Shown here: positions 1 through 8,254 of the stretch, one piece after another
Position numbering within the stretch: the stretch's first letter is position 1
Layout: each line of letters begins with the position of its first letter
Virus record (IMG/VR): IMGVR_UViG_3300030103_001814
Coordinates: 1-23,718 of that record
Direction: 5' to 3' (one strand)
Length of the DNA stretch: 23,718 nt
DNA from: a virus
Notes under the pieces: model-generated
Database searches by the model: none
Told to the model about the DNA's origin: nothing
Seen by the model: the letters and a program-made list of their open reading frames with translations, nothing else
Translations under genes and position numbers: made by a program

Positions 1-308
1 ACAAGTCTAAAAGTGTCTGGCCAGAGGTGTCTTGGATCTTCTTCGCCTTTTTGTTTGCCTGCGACACTAAAAGGTTGGCAGGGGTAGGAACAAGTGAGGA
101 TGTCAATGCCATCAACTCCTGTTCTTTCTTTGATATCTTCATAAGTCAACTCCTTTAAGTCATTAAATATTGGAACACCAGGAAAGTTTTTTTGCAATAC
201 TTGTCTTGGGTACTTTTCTATCTCACAAAAGGCAACCGTGTTGATACCTAGCTCACGAAAAGCCAAAGCCCAACCACCAATACCTGAACAAAAGTCTAAA
301 TGATTCAT
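1..308 (-). CDS. C5-cytosine DNA methyltransferase, N-terminal part (cut by window edge)
   Basis: The first 102 codons of a DNA (cytosine-5) methyltransferase are present; the remainder lies beyond position 1. The S-adenosylmethionine-binding motif I is DFCSGIGGWALAF (residues 5-17). The catalytic motif IV is SYPCQPFS (74-81), with the nucleophile at Cys77. These two motifs define the family, which methylates C5 of cytosine in a short recognition site. I translated this by eye from the ATG at 308, which has AGAGGTG just upstream. It lies 16 nt after the stop of the polymerase gene, so it is probably the next gene of the replication operon. Its likely role is protecting phage DNA from host restriction, or regulation. 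The target-recognition domain is not visible, so specificity cannot be judged. Confidence 0.93.
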   Translation of the reverse strand, partial: MNHLDFCSGIGGWALAFRELGINTVAFCEIEKYPRQVLQKNFPGVPIFNDLKELTYEDIKERTGVDGIDILTCSYPCQPFSVAGKQKGEEDPRHLWPDTFRL

Positions 309-324
309 TGTTTCACCTCTACTT

Positions 325-2202
325 TCACACCGCTTCTCCAAAGTTATTACCTAATGCTACATCCACAACACTTGGTACTTTTAATTCCACACAAGTTTCC
401 ATAGCTTCTTTAATTTGTTTGGCTTGTTTATCACTCTCTACATTAAAACATAGTTCATCATGCACTTGTAATAAAGGTTGATGTCCTAATTCAATACAAT
501 TAAGAATAGCTTGTTTGGTTTGATCGGCCGCACTACCTTGTATTAAACGGTTGAGTGCTTTATAAGTAAATGCTCTTTTGATGTTTGCTTGACCGTACTT
601 AGCCGATGCGTTTTCAAAACGCTCTGCTGTATGTATACCAAAATCACGAGGTTCCCACATATCAAACCTACATTTACGACCTAATTTAGTCCTAATAACA
701 CCTTCATTGTCTGCTTTTTTCATACACATATCAGACAGCTCTTTTACAAAAGGAACTTTTCTATTGTATAAATTTATTAAGTCATGGGCTTCATCATTTG
801 ACACACCTAATTGTGTACCCAATTTATTTTTACCCATGCCATACATTAAACCTAAACCAATCGTCTTTGCTTGTTTACGATCAATACCAACTAAATCAGC
901 GACCGTTTGATGAAAGTCAGCATCACCTTTTTTATAAGCTTCTACTAACTCTTTTGAACCCGCAAAACCATCACCTACACTAGCAGCATAATGCACCACA
1001 AGTCTTGGCTCTTGTTGGGAGTAATCAAAGCTACCCCACTGACAATCTTTTTCAGGTAAAAACAAACCTCTAATCAGTGGTCCAAACTCTTTACTCCGGG
1101 CAGGTAGTTGTTGCAAGTTAGGATTAGACATCGCTAATCTGCCAGTAGTTGTACCACCTTGTTCGTTTTTAAGTTGTCTTATCTCACCGTGAATACGACC
1201 GTTATGTTCAAACTTCAAAATAGAATTAATAAAAGTGTTTTGAAACTTATTAAGTTCTCTTGCCTGGACTATTAATTTACTAAGTTTATGTGGCGAGTTG
1301 TTCAACCATTGTGCCGTAAAACTAGGTTCTTTTGATTTTGCTGTTTTAGGGTAATCAATACCTAGCTTATCAAACGCATGACCAATCTGTCTTGCTGCCC
1401 ATATATCTACATCAGTTCCAGTTAATTTTTTTATACCGTGTAAAACTGTTTTCTCTCGTTTTGAAAAATCCTTTTTAAGTTGGTTTGCTTTATCAACATC
1501 TACTCTAATACCTTGCATACGCATATTAATTAAATGTGGTAATAACTTACTCTCTAAATTCCATATAGTGTTTAAACTTTGATTTTGTATCTCAACCTTA
1601 AATCTTTGCCACAACATATGAGTAAGTCTTGCATCTTGTTCTGCATAAAATCCTACATGCTCTGCGGGTAATTTCCACATCTCCCCTTTTGGATCTACTC
1701 CATGCTGTTGTGCAGCTTCAATCAATTCAGTTTCTGCTTTTAATTCACCTAAATAATCTTTTGATAAACTATTTAGTGCATAGCTATACCTATTTTCATC
1801 AATCAATGCACCCGCTACCATCGTGTCTACAATTGTTCCGTGAACCGTGATTCCTGAGGCTTGTAGCCAACCCACATCGTACTGAGCGTTGTGAAATATC
1901 TTTGTTCCTGGCAAAGCACATACATCTTTCATGTATTGCCAAACTTGTTCCTTAATTAAATTACCGCCACCCAAATGTCCAAAAGGAAAGTAACCTTGCC
2001 AACCCGCAACGGCAACGGCAAAGCCAACAATCTCACCAGACTTCGTAGCCCAACCTGCACCCATACCTGAATTAATACCATCATCACGAGTCTCCAAGTC
2101 AATAGCGATTTCATCATATCCACTCAAATCCTTGTACTCACTGGGAGCTGACCATATTGATTTTTTAAAACTAAAGTTTAACTGTAATCCATCACTGTTC
2201 AT
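325..2202 (-). CDS. polA: Family A DNA polymerase with 3'-5' exonuclease domain
   Basis: This 625-aa replicative polymerase resembles the Klenow part of Pol I and has no 5' nuclease domain. Exonuclease motifs are intact: Exo I D35-x-E37, Exo II HNAQYD (N105, D109) and Exo III Y186-x3-D190. Polymerase motif A is FDYSQQEPR (D393, E398). Motif B runs from R442 through K446 to Y454-G455. Motif C is VHDE (H581-E583). The residue equivalent to E. coli Phe762 is Leu450. The open frame extends 78 codons further upstream, but that extension lies inside the helicase gene. The ATG at 2202 has AGGAGAG 5 nt upstream, so I start there. It overlaps the helicase end by 11 nt, which suggests coupled translation. 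Confidence 0.97.
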   Translation of the reverse strand: MNSDGLQLNFSFKKSIWSAPSEYKDLSGYDEIAIDLETRDDGINSGMGAGWATKSGEIVGFAVAVAGWQGYFPFGHLGGGNLIKEQVWQYMKDVCALPGTKIFHNAQYDVGWLQASGITVHGTIVDTMVAGALIDENRYSYALNSLSKDYLGELKAETELIEAAQQHGVDPKGEMWKLPAEHVGFYAEQDARLTHMLWQRFKVEIQNQSLNTIWNLESKLLPHLINMRMQGIRVDVDKANQLKKDFSKREKTVLHGIKKLTGTDVDIWAARQIGHAFDKLGIDYPKTAKSKEPSFTAQWLNNSPHKLSKLIVQARELNKFQNTFINSILKFEHNGRIHGEIRQLKNEQGGTTTGRLAMSNPNLQQLPARSKEFGPLIRGLFLPEKDCQWGSFDYSQQEPRLVVHYAASVGDGFAGSKELVEAYKKGDADFHQTVADLVGIDRKQAKTIGLGLMYGMGKNKLGTQLGVSNDEAHDLINLYNRKVPFVKELSDMCMKKADNEGVIRTKLGRKCRFDMWEPRDFGIHTAERFENASAKYGQANIKRAFTYKALNRLIQGSAADQTKQAILNCIELGHQPLLQVHDELCFNVESDKQAKQIKEAMETCVELKVPSVVDVALGNNFGEAV

Positions 2203-3811
2203 ATTTACTCTCCTGTAAGTAAACAAAATAATCTTCTCCCATAGGGTAGTTATATTGATGATCGGTTGATAATAAATGTAATGTATCTTTAGCCCTTGTT
2301 GCTCCTGTATAGTACACTCGTTTTTCGTCAGATTGTTCTTCTCGGTTCTTATGACTAAAAGCAGAAGGCCAGTTTGTTTTTGAGTACAATAAAACATTGT
2401 CCGCCTCTCCACCTTTGACCGAATGAATGGTGTCAATAATAATTTGTGGTTCTTTATCTAAAGCTTTTTGTCCGTAATTTTTTAACAAACGCACAAAATA
2501 ATTTACTTGTTCAGGTTTAAAGTTACGCTGTAACACTTTCCACCATACTAGTTCTTTTGTTTCCACAGGTAAATCAAGACCACAAAACTCAACCAAATAA
2601 TCAAAATCATAGATATCAGCATTTGGCATTTTCAACCAAAACTTTTGAGTTCTATAATCTGGATCTTTTATATCACGCAAGTATTGATACATAGTTTCCG
2701 CTGACTCCCGGTTCAATGGTTTTTGGTTAGACAAACGAGTCCAGGCTTTAATTGCAATCCATTGTTTTTTATCAAAAGACTTTGTGCCAGAGTTGTTAGA
2801 AAAATATAAACCTGATTCTTTAGCACACATACGCAATTCATTCACTGTTGTGTTGACACGACCTAAAATATACCAAGTACCTTTGAGTTCTGTAATTGGA
2901 ACTTCTTGAAAACTTAAATATCGTTTTACCGTGCCTTGTTTGTCTTGACAGTCGTATTCTTTTTCAACACTGTCTAAAATACCACGGCGAATAACTTTAG
3001 AAAAATGATGTATTGCCTCACCAAAACGGCGAGTCTTTCTTAAGATAACCTTTCTCCCAGGAAAGTAAGTTGTGAAGTATTTTGGATCTGCACCATTCCA
3101 ACGGTAAATACCTTGATCATCATCACCCGCTAAATAAATGCGTTTTACATTGTCCGCCATTTTGTAAATGACTGACCACTGCAATGGTGTAAAGTCTTGT
3201 GCTTCATCTAAAATTAAAACATCTAGAGGTGGAAAGTTTATTTCATCTACTGCTCTTAAAATCATGTCCGTAAAATCTATAAACGAATCTTTTTTATAGT
3301 GCTCGTAAGTTGATATCTTTCGTAAATAAATATCCATATTATCTTTTTTGTACGACTCTTTCTTATAAGTTAGTCTTGGATCTTCCATCATGTTCCGTGC
3401 TTTGTCATACACACCCAACGACCAATCCTTATAAGTAAAGTTATCATCAGCTAAACGAGTGTCAGATGTTTTAATAATCTTAGCTTCCATAGCATAGTCC
3501 AACATACAGTTCTTTGGATCAAACACTTCTTCTTTGAAGTAACGACGACAATATTTATGTAATGTCTTGAAACGAGTAAAGTCTTCTGTTGTAAACTGTG
3601 GAAAGGCAGCTAATGCTCTATCTCGTGCTGTGTTAACAGCTTTATTGGTAAATGAAATAAAAGCAATGTTGTTTGGGTGCACCCCTTTTTTCAAATAACC
3701 TTTTAATACACGCTCTATCAAAGTGTGTGTTTTACCTGTACCTGGTGGACCAAATATCTTAATGGTCTTGTGGTGCAGAGCTTTCTGTTTTTCCAGTCCT
3801 GAATTTTGCAT
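2192..3811 (-). CDS. UvrD/PcrA-like superfamily 1 DNA helicase
   Basis: This is a 539-aa ATP-dependent DNA helicase of superfamily 1. Walker A is GPPGTGKT (residues 21-28). The Walker B box is DEAQD (202-206). Motif III is GDDDQGIYRW (229-238). Motif V-like HSVKGGEADNV lies at 463-473 and motif VI VYYTGATRA at 499-507. It is shorter than cellular UvrD (about 720 aa). It sits between primase and polymerase genes and probably unwinds DNA for the phage polymerase. The ATG at 3811 is preferred; an in-frame GTG at 3832 would add 7 residues. Neither has a clear Shine-Dalgarno sequence. The gene overlaps the primase end by 53 nt, and that overlap stops just before the codons for Walker A. Confidence 0.93.
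   Translation of the reverse strand: MQNSGLEKQKALHHKTIKIFGPPGTGKTHTLIERVLKGYLKKGVHPNNIAFISFTNKAVNTARDRALAAFPQFTTEDFTRFKTLHKYCRRYFKEEVFDPKNCMLDYAMEAKIIKTSDTRLADDNFTYKDWSLGVYDKARNMMEDPRLTYKKESYKKDNMDIYLRKISTYEHYKKDSFIDFTDMILRAVDEINFPPLDVLILDEAQDFTPLQWSVIYKMADNVKRIYLAGDDDQGIYRWNGADPKYFTTYFPGRKVILRKTRRFGEAIHHFSKVIRRGILDSVEKEYDCQDKQGTVKRYLSFQEVPITELKGTWYILGRVNTTVNELRMCAKESGLYFSNNSGTKSFDKKQWIAIKAWTRLSNQKPLNRESAETMYQYLRDIKDPDYRTQKFWLKMPNADIYDFDYLVEFCGLDLPVETKELVWWKVLQRNFKPEQVNYFVRLLKNYGQKALDKEPQIIIDTIHSVKGGEADNVLLYSKTNWPSAFSHKNREEQSDEKRVYYTGATRAKDTLHLLSTDHQYNYPMGEDYFVYLQESKYEQ
2208..2214 (-). promoter_or_regulatory. Ribosome binding site of the DNA polymerase gene
   Basis: AGGAGAG sits 5 nt before the ATG at 2202. 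This decides the start against the longer open frame that begins at 2436 inside the helicase gene. Confidence 0.8.
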
Positions 3812-5345
3812 GATAATCGTCGTCAATTTCACTTACTGCGTGTTTTGTTTTGGATTTGCTTTTTATTGCTTGATGACTCACAAAGTCTGGCATCTTCACC
3901 CACCATATATTTTTCTCTCCCTCGTGATAATCCTTACGCTTACATTCTAACAGACGAAGAGCATCAGCGGGAGTGTTAAATACCCCATTTGCCTTTTTTT
4001 TCAAGAAGTTAGATAAGGTAATCTTTTTAAAATAACAAATATTACTTTTAGAATCCAACACGACATAACCATCTTTTAGTTTGTCAAACTTATCTTGTTC
4101 AATGTGAGATTCAAAAAAATCTTTTAAAACTCTATATCGTTCTTCTTCAACAGTGTCCTCATACAAATGATCTTTATTCTCAATTGCTTTCTCAACAATG
4201 CCTTTCATTAACAATTCAAAAGGCACTGGACCTTTTCTTGGTTTAGGTAAAGACATCCAAAATAATTTATATTGTAGAAGTTTGACCCGAAAAGATTTTT
4301 CATCTTTCATATCACTAGGAGTGATCATCACATGTTTACCCTCATAATCAAATTCATAAAAAATTGTTTTGGTATCCATGATATAAGTAATGTTGTCAAA
4401 CTTATCAATAATGTCAGGTGTTGCCTCACCAATGCCAAGTCGTCTTGTTTTACATAATTCTTTGTTACAAATAGGTTGAAACTCTGGGTGTTTAGGTGGA
4501 CATTGAAATTCATATCCTTGTTTATGTACGGATTTACACAAATTAGTAACTTCATTCTGTCCCAAAGGCTTTGTAAAAATTTGACTGTTTCGTTCAAAAG
4601 CAACTTCTTCTATTTGTTGTAGAGACAAACCTTGGTTTTTTTTCATCTCTAATACCATGACATTGAATAAATAATTATTACGATTATTACCAGACCAACC
4701 CTCTTGAACTAATTTTTGCACACAAGGGGGATAGTGTGACCACTCACTTTCGGCATCATATTCTGCCACTGAAAACTCATAAAATTCATCTGGGTCAATC
4801 TTTCTTTTGTTAGCAAATTCAATGAAACGACCAACCATCATTGGTGTGTTACTATCGTCAAAACCATATTCCATTGTGGCATTACAATTAAAATACGGCA
4901 TATTAACGGCTTTGTTCATTGGAAAAACTTCATCAGATAAAAAATATTGTTCGTTTATCTCATTAAGCTTTTGCTTTACTTTTATTACTTTTGCTTTTTG
5001 TTTAAAAAATACAAATATATGTAAACCACCCGACTTTGATTTTACGGGCACAAAAGGTAATTTATATTTTGCAATTATCTCTACATACTTTTTCTCAGAG
5101 TAATCTTTGTAATTGTTTGGGTCTACATCAATACAACCCCAAAAACATTCGTCACCGATTTCAGGTTTGACTCCGATACGAGTCTTACCGTCAAGGTGTT
5201 CTTTCCAGAGTTCTGCGGTTAGAGATTCTTTTACAGTGACATATTGTGCACCTTTCTTGCCCCTCTCGTCGTCCTCACCCGTAAGTGAGGACTTCAAGTA
5301 GGAACTATCATCTCCTTCAAATAAAGAAAATAATTCTTTGTGCAT
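3759..5345 (-). CDS. Archaeo-eukaryotic type primase with Cys-rich second domain
   Basis: This 528-aa protein is a likely primase or primase-polymerase. The N-terminal half has archaeo-eukaryotic primase (AEP) signatures: the metal-binding CIDVD (D73, D75), the KSGGLHIF histidine motif (H109), and DEVFP (138-142) followed by an MPY step near 149-151. The last pair resembles primases of TOTE-type and phage AEP families. Residues 205-300 contain PPC208, an NNRNNYLFN segment, then C282, C293 and C298. That pattern resembles the cysteine set of PriL-like C-terminal domains, which hold an Fe-S cluster or zinc; this match is inferred. The last 220 residues are unassigned, with no ATPase P-loop. The ATG at 5345 lies 2 nt after the preceding stop. 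The gene leads into the helicase and polymerase. Confidence 0.85.
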   Translation of the reverse strand: MHKELFSLFEGDDSSYLKSSLTGEDDERGKKGAQYVTVKESLTAELWKEHLDGKTRIGVKPEIGDECFWGCIDVDPNNYKDYSEKKYVEIIAKYKLPFVPVKSKSGGLHIFVFFKQKAKVIKVKQKLNEINEQYFLSDEVFPMNKAVNMPYFNCNATMEYGFDDSNTPMMVGRFIEFANKRKIDPDEFYEFSVAEYDAESEWSHYPPCVQKLVQEGWSGNNRNNYLFNVMVLEMKKNQGLSLQQIEEVAFERNSQIFTKPLGQNEVTNLCKSVHKQGYEFQCPPKHPEFQPICNKELCKTRRLGIGEATPDIIDKFDNITYIMDTKTIFYEFDYEGKHVMITPSDMKDEKSFRVKLLQYKLFWMSLPKPRKGPVPFELLMKGIVEKAIENKDHLYEDTVEEERYRVLKDFFESHIEQDKFDKLKDGYVVLDSKSNICYFKKITLSNFLKKKANGVFNTPADALRLLECKRKDYHEGEKNIWWVKMPDFVSHQAIKSKSKTKHAVSEIDDDYHAKFRTGKTESSAPQDH

Positions 5346-5347
5346 GA

Positions 5348-6211
5348 CTAGAAGAGTACATTACCGTCTTCAAAATCGGAGTCTTTTGAGACAGCTTCAG
5401 GCTTGTTTTTTCCAACAACAACTGCATCTTTAACGCCATCCTCTGAATAATCAACTTTGTTAGCTATGTCCATTTTCTTACTACTCTCACTAAACCCTTG
5501 AGTTACTTTAAGGGTATCGCTGTCAGTAGGTTGATCAAGAAAACGCTCAAAGTTTATCGCCCAACCATACCACTTACCTTTAGAGTTTTCCTCTTGTATA
5601 GAAGTAAGTCTATACGCAGTAGCCCATGTTGGTGGAGTAAAAAACCCTTTACTGCCTTCCATCTTTTTAGACATCATCATAGTGTTCCATAACCTAGATT
5701 TTTTCTTTTGAGTTGACTTCATTGTAATTAAAGCTGTCTCAATAGGTTTGTACTCTTCGTTAAGAATGTATACAAAGTGATTAGCTGTATCTTCAATATA
5801 GTGACCGTTTGATAATCTATCTTTACCGTCATCAGCTCTCTTGGTATCTTTCATCACCGTAGGATCTCTGTGAATAGCGAATGGTGCACCAGTTGAATCT
5901 TCTGACCCACGATCTGCCCATTCGTTGAATGTGTTGATGTAGTGGCAAGGAACAACAAGCATACCCTCTTTACCTTTGTAAATTGAGCCAGTGACTTCGT
6001 TCAACATGTCTCCAGGTTTTGCACCCGCAACATACTTGGCATTGTCTTCATCCAAGGCAGGTGATATTTTTGTCAGCAATTTTATGATTGGTAACTTAAC
6101 ATCTCTTGTTCCAATATTTTCTGTGCCTTGTCCAGCAAATGCTTCAAGGTCAGAAATAGTATCTACTGACACCGCTGTATTTTTTGCTTTCGCAACTTTC
6201 TTATCTGTCAT
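5348..6211 (-). CDS. Unassigned replication-operon protein, possible DNA-binding or recombination role
   Basis: This 287-aa soluble protein has no catalytic motif I can name. The N-terminus is Lys-rich. A conserved-looking core (LPIIKLLTKISPALD, then GAKPGDMLN, then VVPCHY and EWADRG) resembles proteins I recall from marine and other phages without an assigned function. The C-terminus is acidic (DSDFEDGNVLF), as in many single-strand DNA-binding proteins. The acidic tail and the place directly before the primase make an SSB-like role possible, but this is inference. The frame is open to 6265, but the ATG at 6211 has GGAGAA 6 nt upstream across a run of A, so I start there. Confidence 0.85.
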   Translation of the reverse strand: MTDKKVAKAKNTAVSVDTISDLEAFAGQGTENIGTRDVKLPIIKLLTKISPALDEDNAKYVAGAKPGDMLNEVTGSIYKGKEGMLVVPCHYINTFNEWADRGSEDSTGAPFAIHRDPTVMKDTKRADDGKDRLSNGHYIEDTANHFVYILNEEYKPIETALITMKSTQKKKSRLWNTMMMSKKMEGSKGFFTPPTWATAYRLTSIQEENSKGKWYGWAINFERFLDQPTDSDTLKVTQGFSESSKKMDIANKVDYSEDGVKDAVVVGKNKPEAVSKDSDFEDGNVLF

Positions 6212-6217
6212 TTTTTT

Positions 6218-6223
6218 TTCTCC
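6218..6223 (-). promoter_or_regulatory. Ribosome binding site fixing the start at 6211
   Basis: GGAGAA is separated by six A residues from the ATG at 6211. This favours the internal ATG over the 18-codon longer frame that would overlap the preceding gene. Confidence 0.75.
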
Positions 6224-6224
6224 A

Positions 6225-6761
6225 TTAACTTTTAATCGTGGTTTTGTTTCCAACAAAAATGCCAAATAAATCCATTGGCACTTCTCGCCCTTCTTCTATT
6301 TCATTACGAACAAAGGCTTTTAGTGTCATTGGTTCTACTTTCATTTTTTGAGAAACATTGTGACCTTTACTTTTCAGTTCAGTTACAAGATTATTTGCAT
6401 CTTCATCTTGTGCTTTACCAAATTGGAGTATCACATTATTTTTAATCAAATCTCCAAAGCCATTGTCACGCAACCAAGTAAAGGCTTCGTCTTGTTTAGC
6501 TTTAGAAATACTTGCGGCATAGTAAGGTTTTACTCCGATAGCAGTGCCATCTTCAAGTTTAATCTCACTAATACCAGCTTCACGCATCAAGTTAGGTATA
6601 GACTGCTCAGAAAGGGTTCGCTCTGTTTCCTTTAGCTTCTTTAACTGCTCTTCCATGTTTGCTACTTCTTTCTGAGTCTCTATTAACTTGTTGCACTCTT
6701 TTGCAATGTCTGTTGTCATTGCTGTATCTACATTTACCGTAGATAGTGCTTCAAGATCCAT
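6225..6761 (-). CDS. Coiled-coil protein, first gene of the replication operon
   Basis: This 178-aa protein has no named domain. Residues 20-55 are rich in Glu, Lys and Gln with heptad-like spacing (KLIETQKEVANMEEQLKKL) and should form a coiled coil. A mixed alpha/beta segment follows. The C-terminus (LKAFVRNEIEEG, then PMDLFGIFVG) looks like a short folded module and recalls unassigned proteins of other marine phages. A strong AGGAGGGTCCTA stands before the ATG at 6761. It is the first gene after the minus-strand promoter at 6794-6822. A role in replication or recombination is suggested only by its neighbours. Confidence 0.87.
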   Translation of the reverse strand: MDLEALSTVNVDTAMTTDIAKECNKLIETQKEVANMEEQLKKLKETERTLSEQSIPNLMREAGISEIKLEDGTAIGVKPYYAASISKAKQDEAFTWLRDNGFGDLIKNNVILQFGKAQDEDANNLVTELKSKGHNVSQKMKVEPMTLKAFVRNEIEEGREVPMDLFGIFVGNKTTIKS

Positions 6762-6793
6762 AGGACCCTCCTATATTTATTTATAGAAACTCA

Positions 6794-6822
6794 AAGATAT
6801 TCTTATTTTCTTGCAATGTCAA
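6794..6822 (-). promoter_or_regulatory. Sigma70-like promoter for the replication operon
   Basis: On the minus strand a perfect -35 box TTGACA (6817-6822) is followed after 17 nt by TATCTT (6794-6799), which matches TATAAT at four of six positions. Transcription would start near 6787. That leaves a leader of about 26 nt containing the strong AGGAGG before the ATG at 6761. It is recognised by consensus match and by its place in the divergent gap. Confidence 0.7.
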
Positions 6823-6839
6823 TAGTAGGATTGTAAAAT
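6811..6839 (+). promoter_or_regulatory. Sigma70-like promoter for the SNF2 gene
   Basis: TTGCAA (6811-6816), 17 nt and TAAAAT (6834-6839) form a good host-type promoter. The -35 box directly abuts the -35 box of the opposite promoter. A start 6-8 nt after the -10 box would fall at about 6846, almost on the ATG at 6849, so the mRNA would be leaderless or nearly so. This agrees with the lack of a clear Shine-Dalgarno sequence. Confidence 0.55.
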
Positions 6840-6848
6840 ACCTACCAT

Positions 6849-8249
6849 ATGTATGAATATAAAACACAACCGTTTGAACATCAAAGAGAAGCTTTAATCA
6901 ATGGAGCTGAAAAAGAAGTATACGCCTATCTTATGGAGATGGGTACAGGTAAAACTAAAGTATCTATTGATAATGCTGCGTATTTATACCAACAAAATAA
7001 AATAAAAATGTGTGTAGTTATAGCACCTAATTCTGTATATCAAAATTGGAAAGACGAAATAAATATGCACTGCCCGGTAGCTAACTCGATTTTTGTATAT
7101 AAAATTGATAAAGGTTTTAAATACACTGAGGGCAAATTAAATTTTATTCTTATGAATGTAGAAGCTTTTAGCCATAAGTCGGGAGTAAGTTTCCTTGAAC
7201 AAATTCTTAAATACTATGGGGTATACTCCATGGTGGTGCTTGACGAATCAACTACAATTAAAAACAGAACAGCAAAACGAACTAAATCTTTGCTTAAACT
7301 AGGTAAAATGAGTAAATACCGTAGGATTCTGACTGGATCACCTGTGACCAAATCACCTTTAGATTTATTTTCTCAGTTTCAGTTTTTAAAACCAAACCTA
7401 TTAGGGACAGATAATTTTTATGTGTTTAGAGCAAAATACTGTGTGATGCACGATATACCGTCGCCGTCTGGTAAACGAATTAGCATACCGAACTATTACA
7501 TTAACTTAGATGAATTAGAATCAAAAATAAAAGCACACTCTTTTAGAGTATTGAAAAAAGACTGTTTAGATCTAAAACCGAAAGTATATACAAAAAGATT
7601 TGTTGGTATGAAGAAAGATCAGGCAGAGGCTTATGCACAGTTAGCTGAGTTCGCCAGGACTATTATACATAACGATGAAATCAGTTATAACAACAAACTT
7701 ACAGAGATATTAAAACTACATGAGTTGACCGATGGTTTTTATACATCTGACGATGGCCAGAAGAAAGATCTACCATCAGCAAAACTAGATGAACTTTTAC
7801 ACATATTAGAAGAGACTAGTGGCAAGGTAATTATTTGGGCAAATTATGTTAGATCTATTGAAAAGATTATTTTGACCTTACAAAAAAAATACGGCACGGA
7901 TAGTGTGGTTGCCATCTATGGAAAGATACCCGCAAAAGATAGACCAGGAATTAATCATCGTTTTCAAAACGACAATGCTGTTAAATTTTTTGTAGGTAAT
8001 CCACAAACCGCAGGTTACGGAATAAATCTTACCAGTGCCAACACAGTCATTTATTATAGTAACAATTATAATTTAGAATATAGACAGCAATCAGAAGATC
8101 GTGCACACCGAGCTGGACAAAAAGGACAAGTTTTATATATTGATTTGGTCTGTAAAAATACAGTGGATGAACTAATTATTAAATCTTTAAAAAATAAAAT
8201 ACAAATCTCGTCAAAAACGCTCGGAGAGGAAATTGACAACTATTTATGA
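6849..8249 (+). CDS. SNF2-type DEAD/DEAH-like ATPase (superfamily 2 helicase-like)
   Basis: This is the only plus-strand gene, a 466-aa SNF2-family DNA translocase. PFEHQ (residues 8-12) is the Q-motif region. Walker A is MGTGKT (31-36). The Walker B box is DEST (132-135). Motif III is LTGSP (161-165), motif V GYGINL (389-394) and motif VI QSEDRAHRAGQ (414-424). The two RecA-like lobes fill the whole protein, with no accessory domain. Such short SNF2 proteins are common in phage replication regions, where they may remodel DNA-protein complexes or replication forks; the precise role is unknown. The first ATG is needed to keep the Q motif and P-loop. It is transcribed away from the replication operon and toward the nuclease gene. 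Confidence 0.95.
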   Translation: MYEYKTQPFEHQREALINGAEKEVYAYLMEMGTGKTKVSIDNAAYLYQQNKIKMCVVIAPNSVYQNWKDEINMHCPVANSIFVYKIDKGFKYTEGKLNFILMNVEAFSHKSGVSFLEQILKYYGVYSMVVLDESTTIKNRTAKRTKSLLKLGKMSKYRRILTGSPVTKSPLDLFSQFQFLKPNLLGTDNFYVFRAKYCVMHDIPSPSGKRISIPNYYINLDELESKIKAHSFRVLKKDCLDLKPKVYTKRFVGMKKDQAEAYAQLAEFARTIIHNDEISYNNKLTEILKLHELTDGFYTSDDGQKKDLPSAKLDELLHILEETSGKVIIWANYVRSIEKIILTLQKKYGTDSVVAIYGKIPAKDRPGINHRFQNDNAVKFFVGNPQTAGYGINLTSANTVIYYSNNYNLEYRQQSEDRAHRAGQKGQVLYIDLVCKNTVDELIIKSLKNKIQISSKTLGEEIDNYL

Positions 8250-8254
8250 AAATA

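Noticed and set aside
2203-2436. N-terminal extension of 78 residues on the DNA polymerase
   Set aside because: It lies inside the helicase gene in another frame, and the ATG at 2202 has a strong ribosome site.
5991-6269. Plus-strand 92-codon open frame
   Set aside because: It is antisense to the unassigned replication protein, which has a clear ribosome site and gene order.
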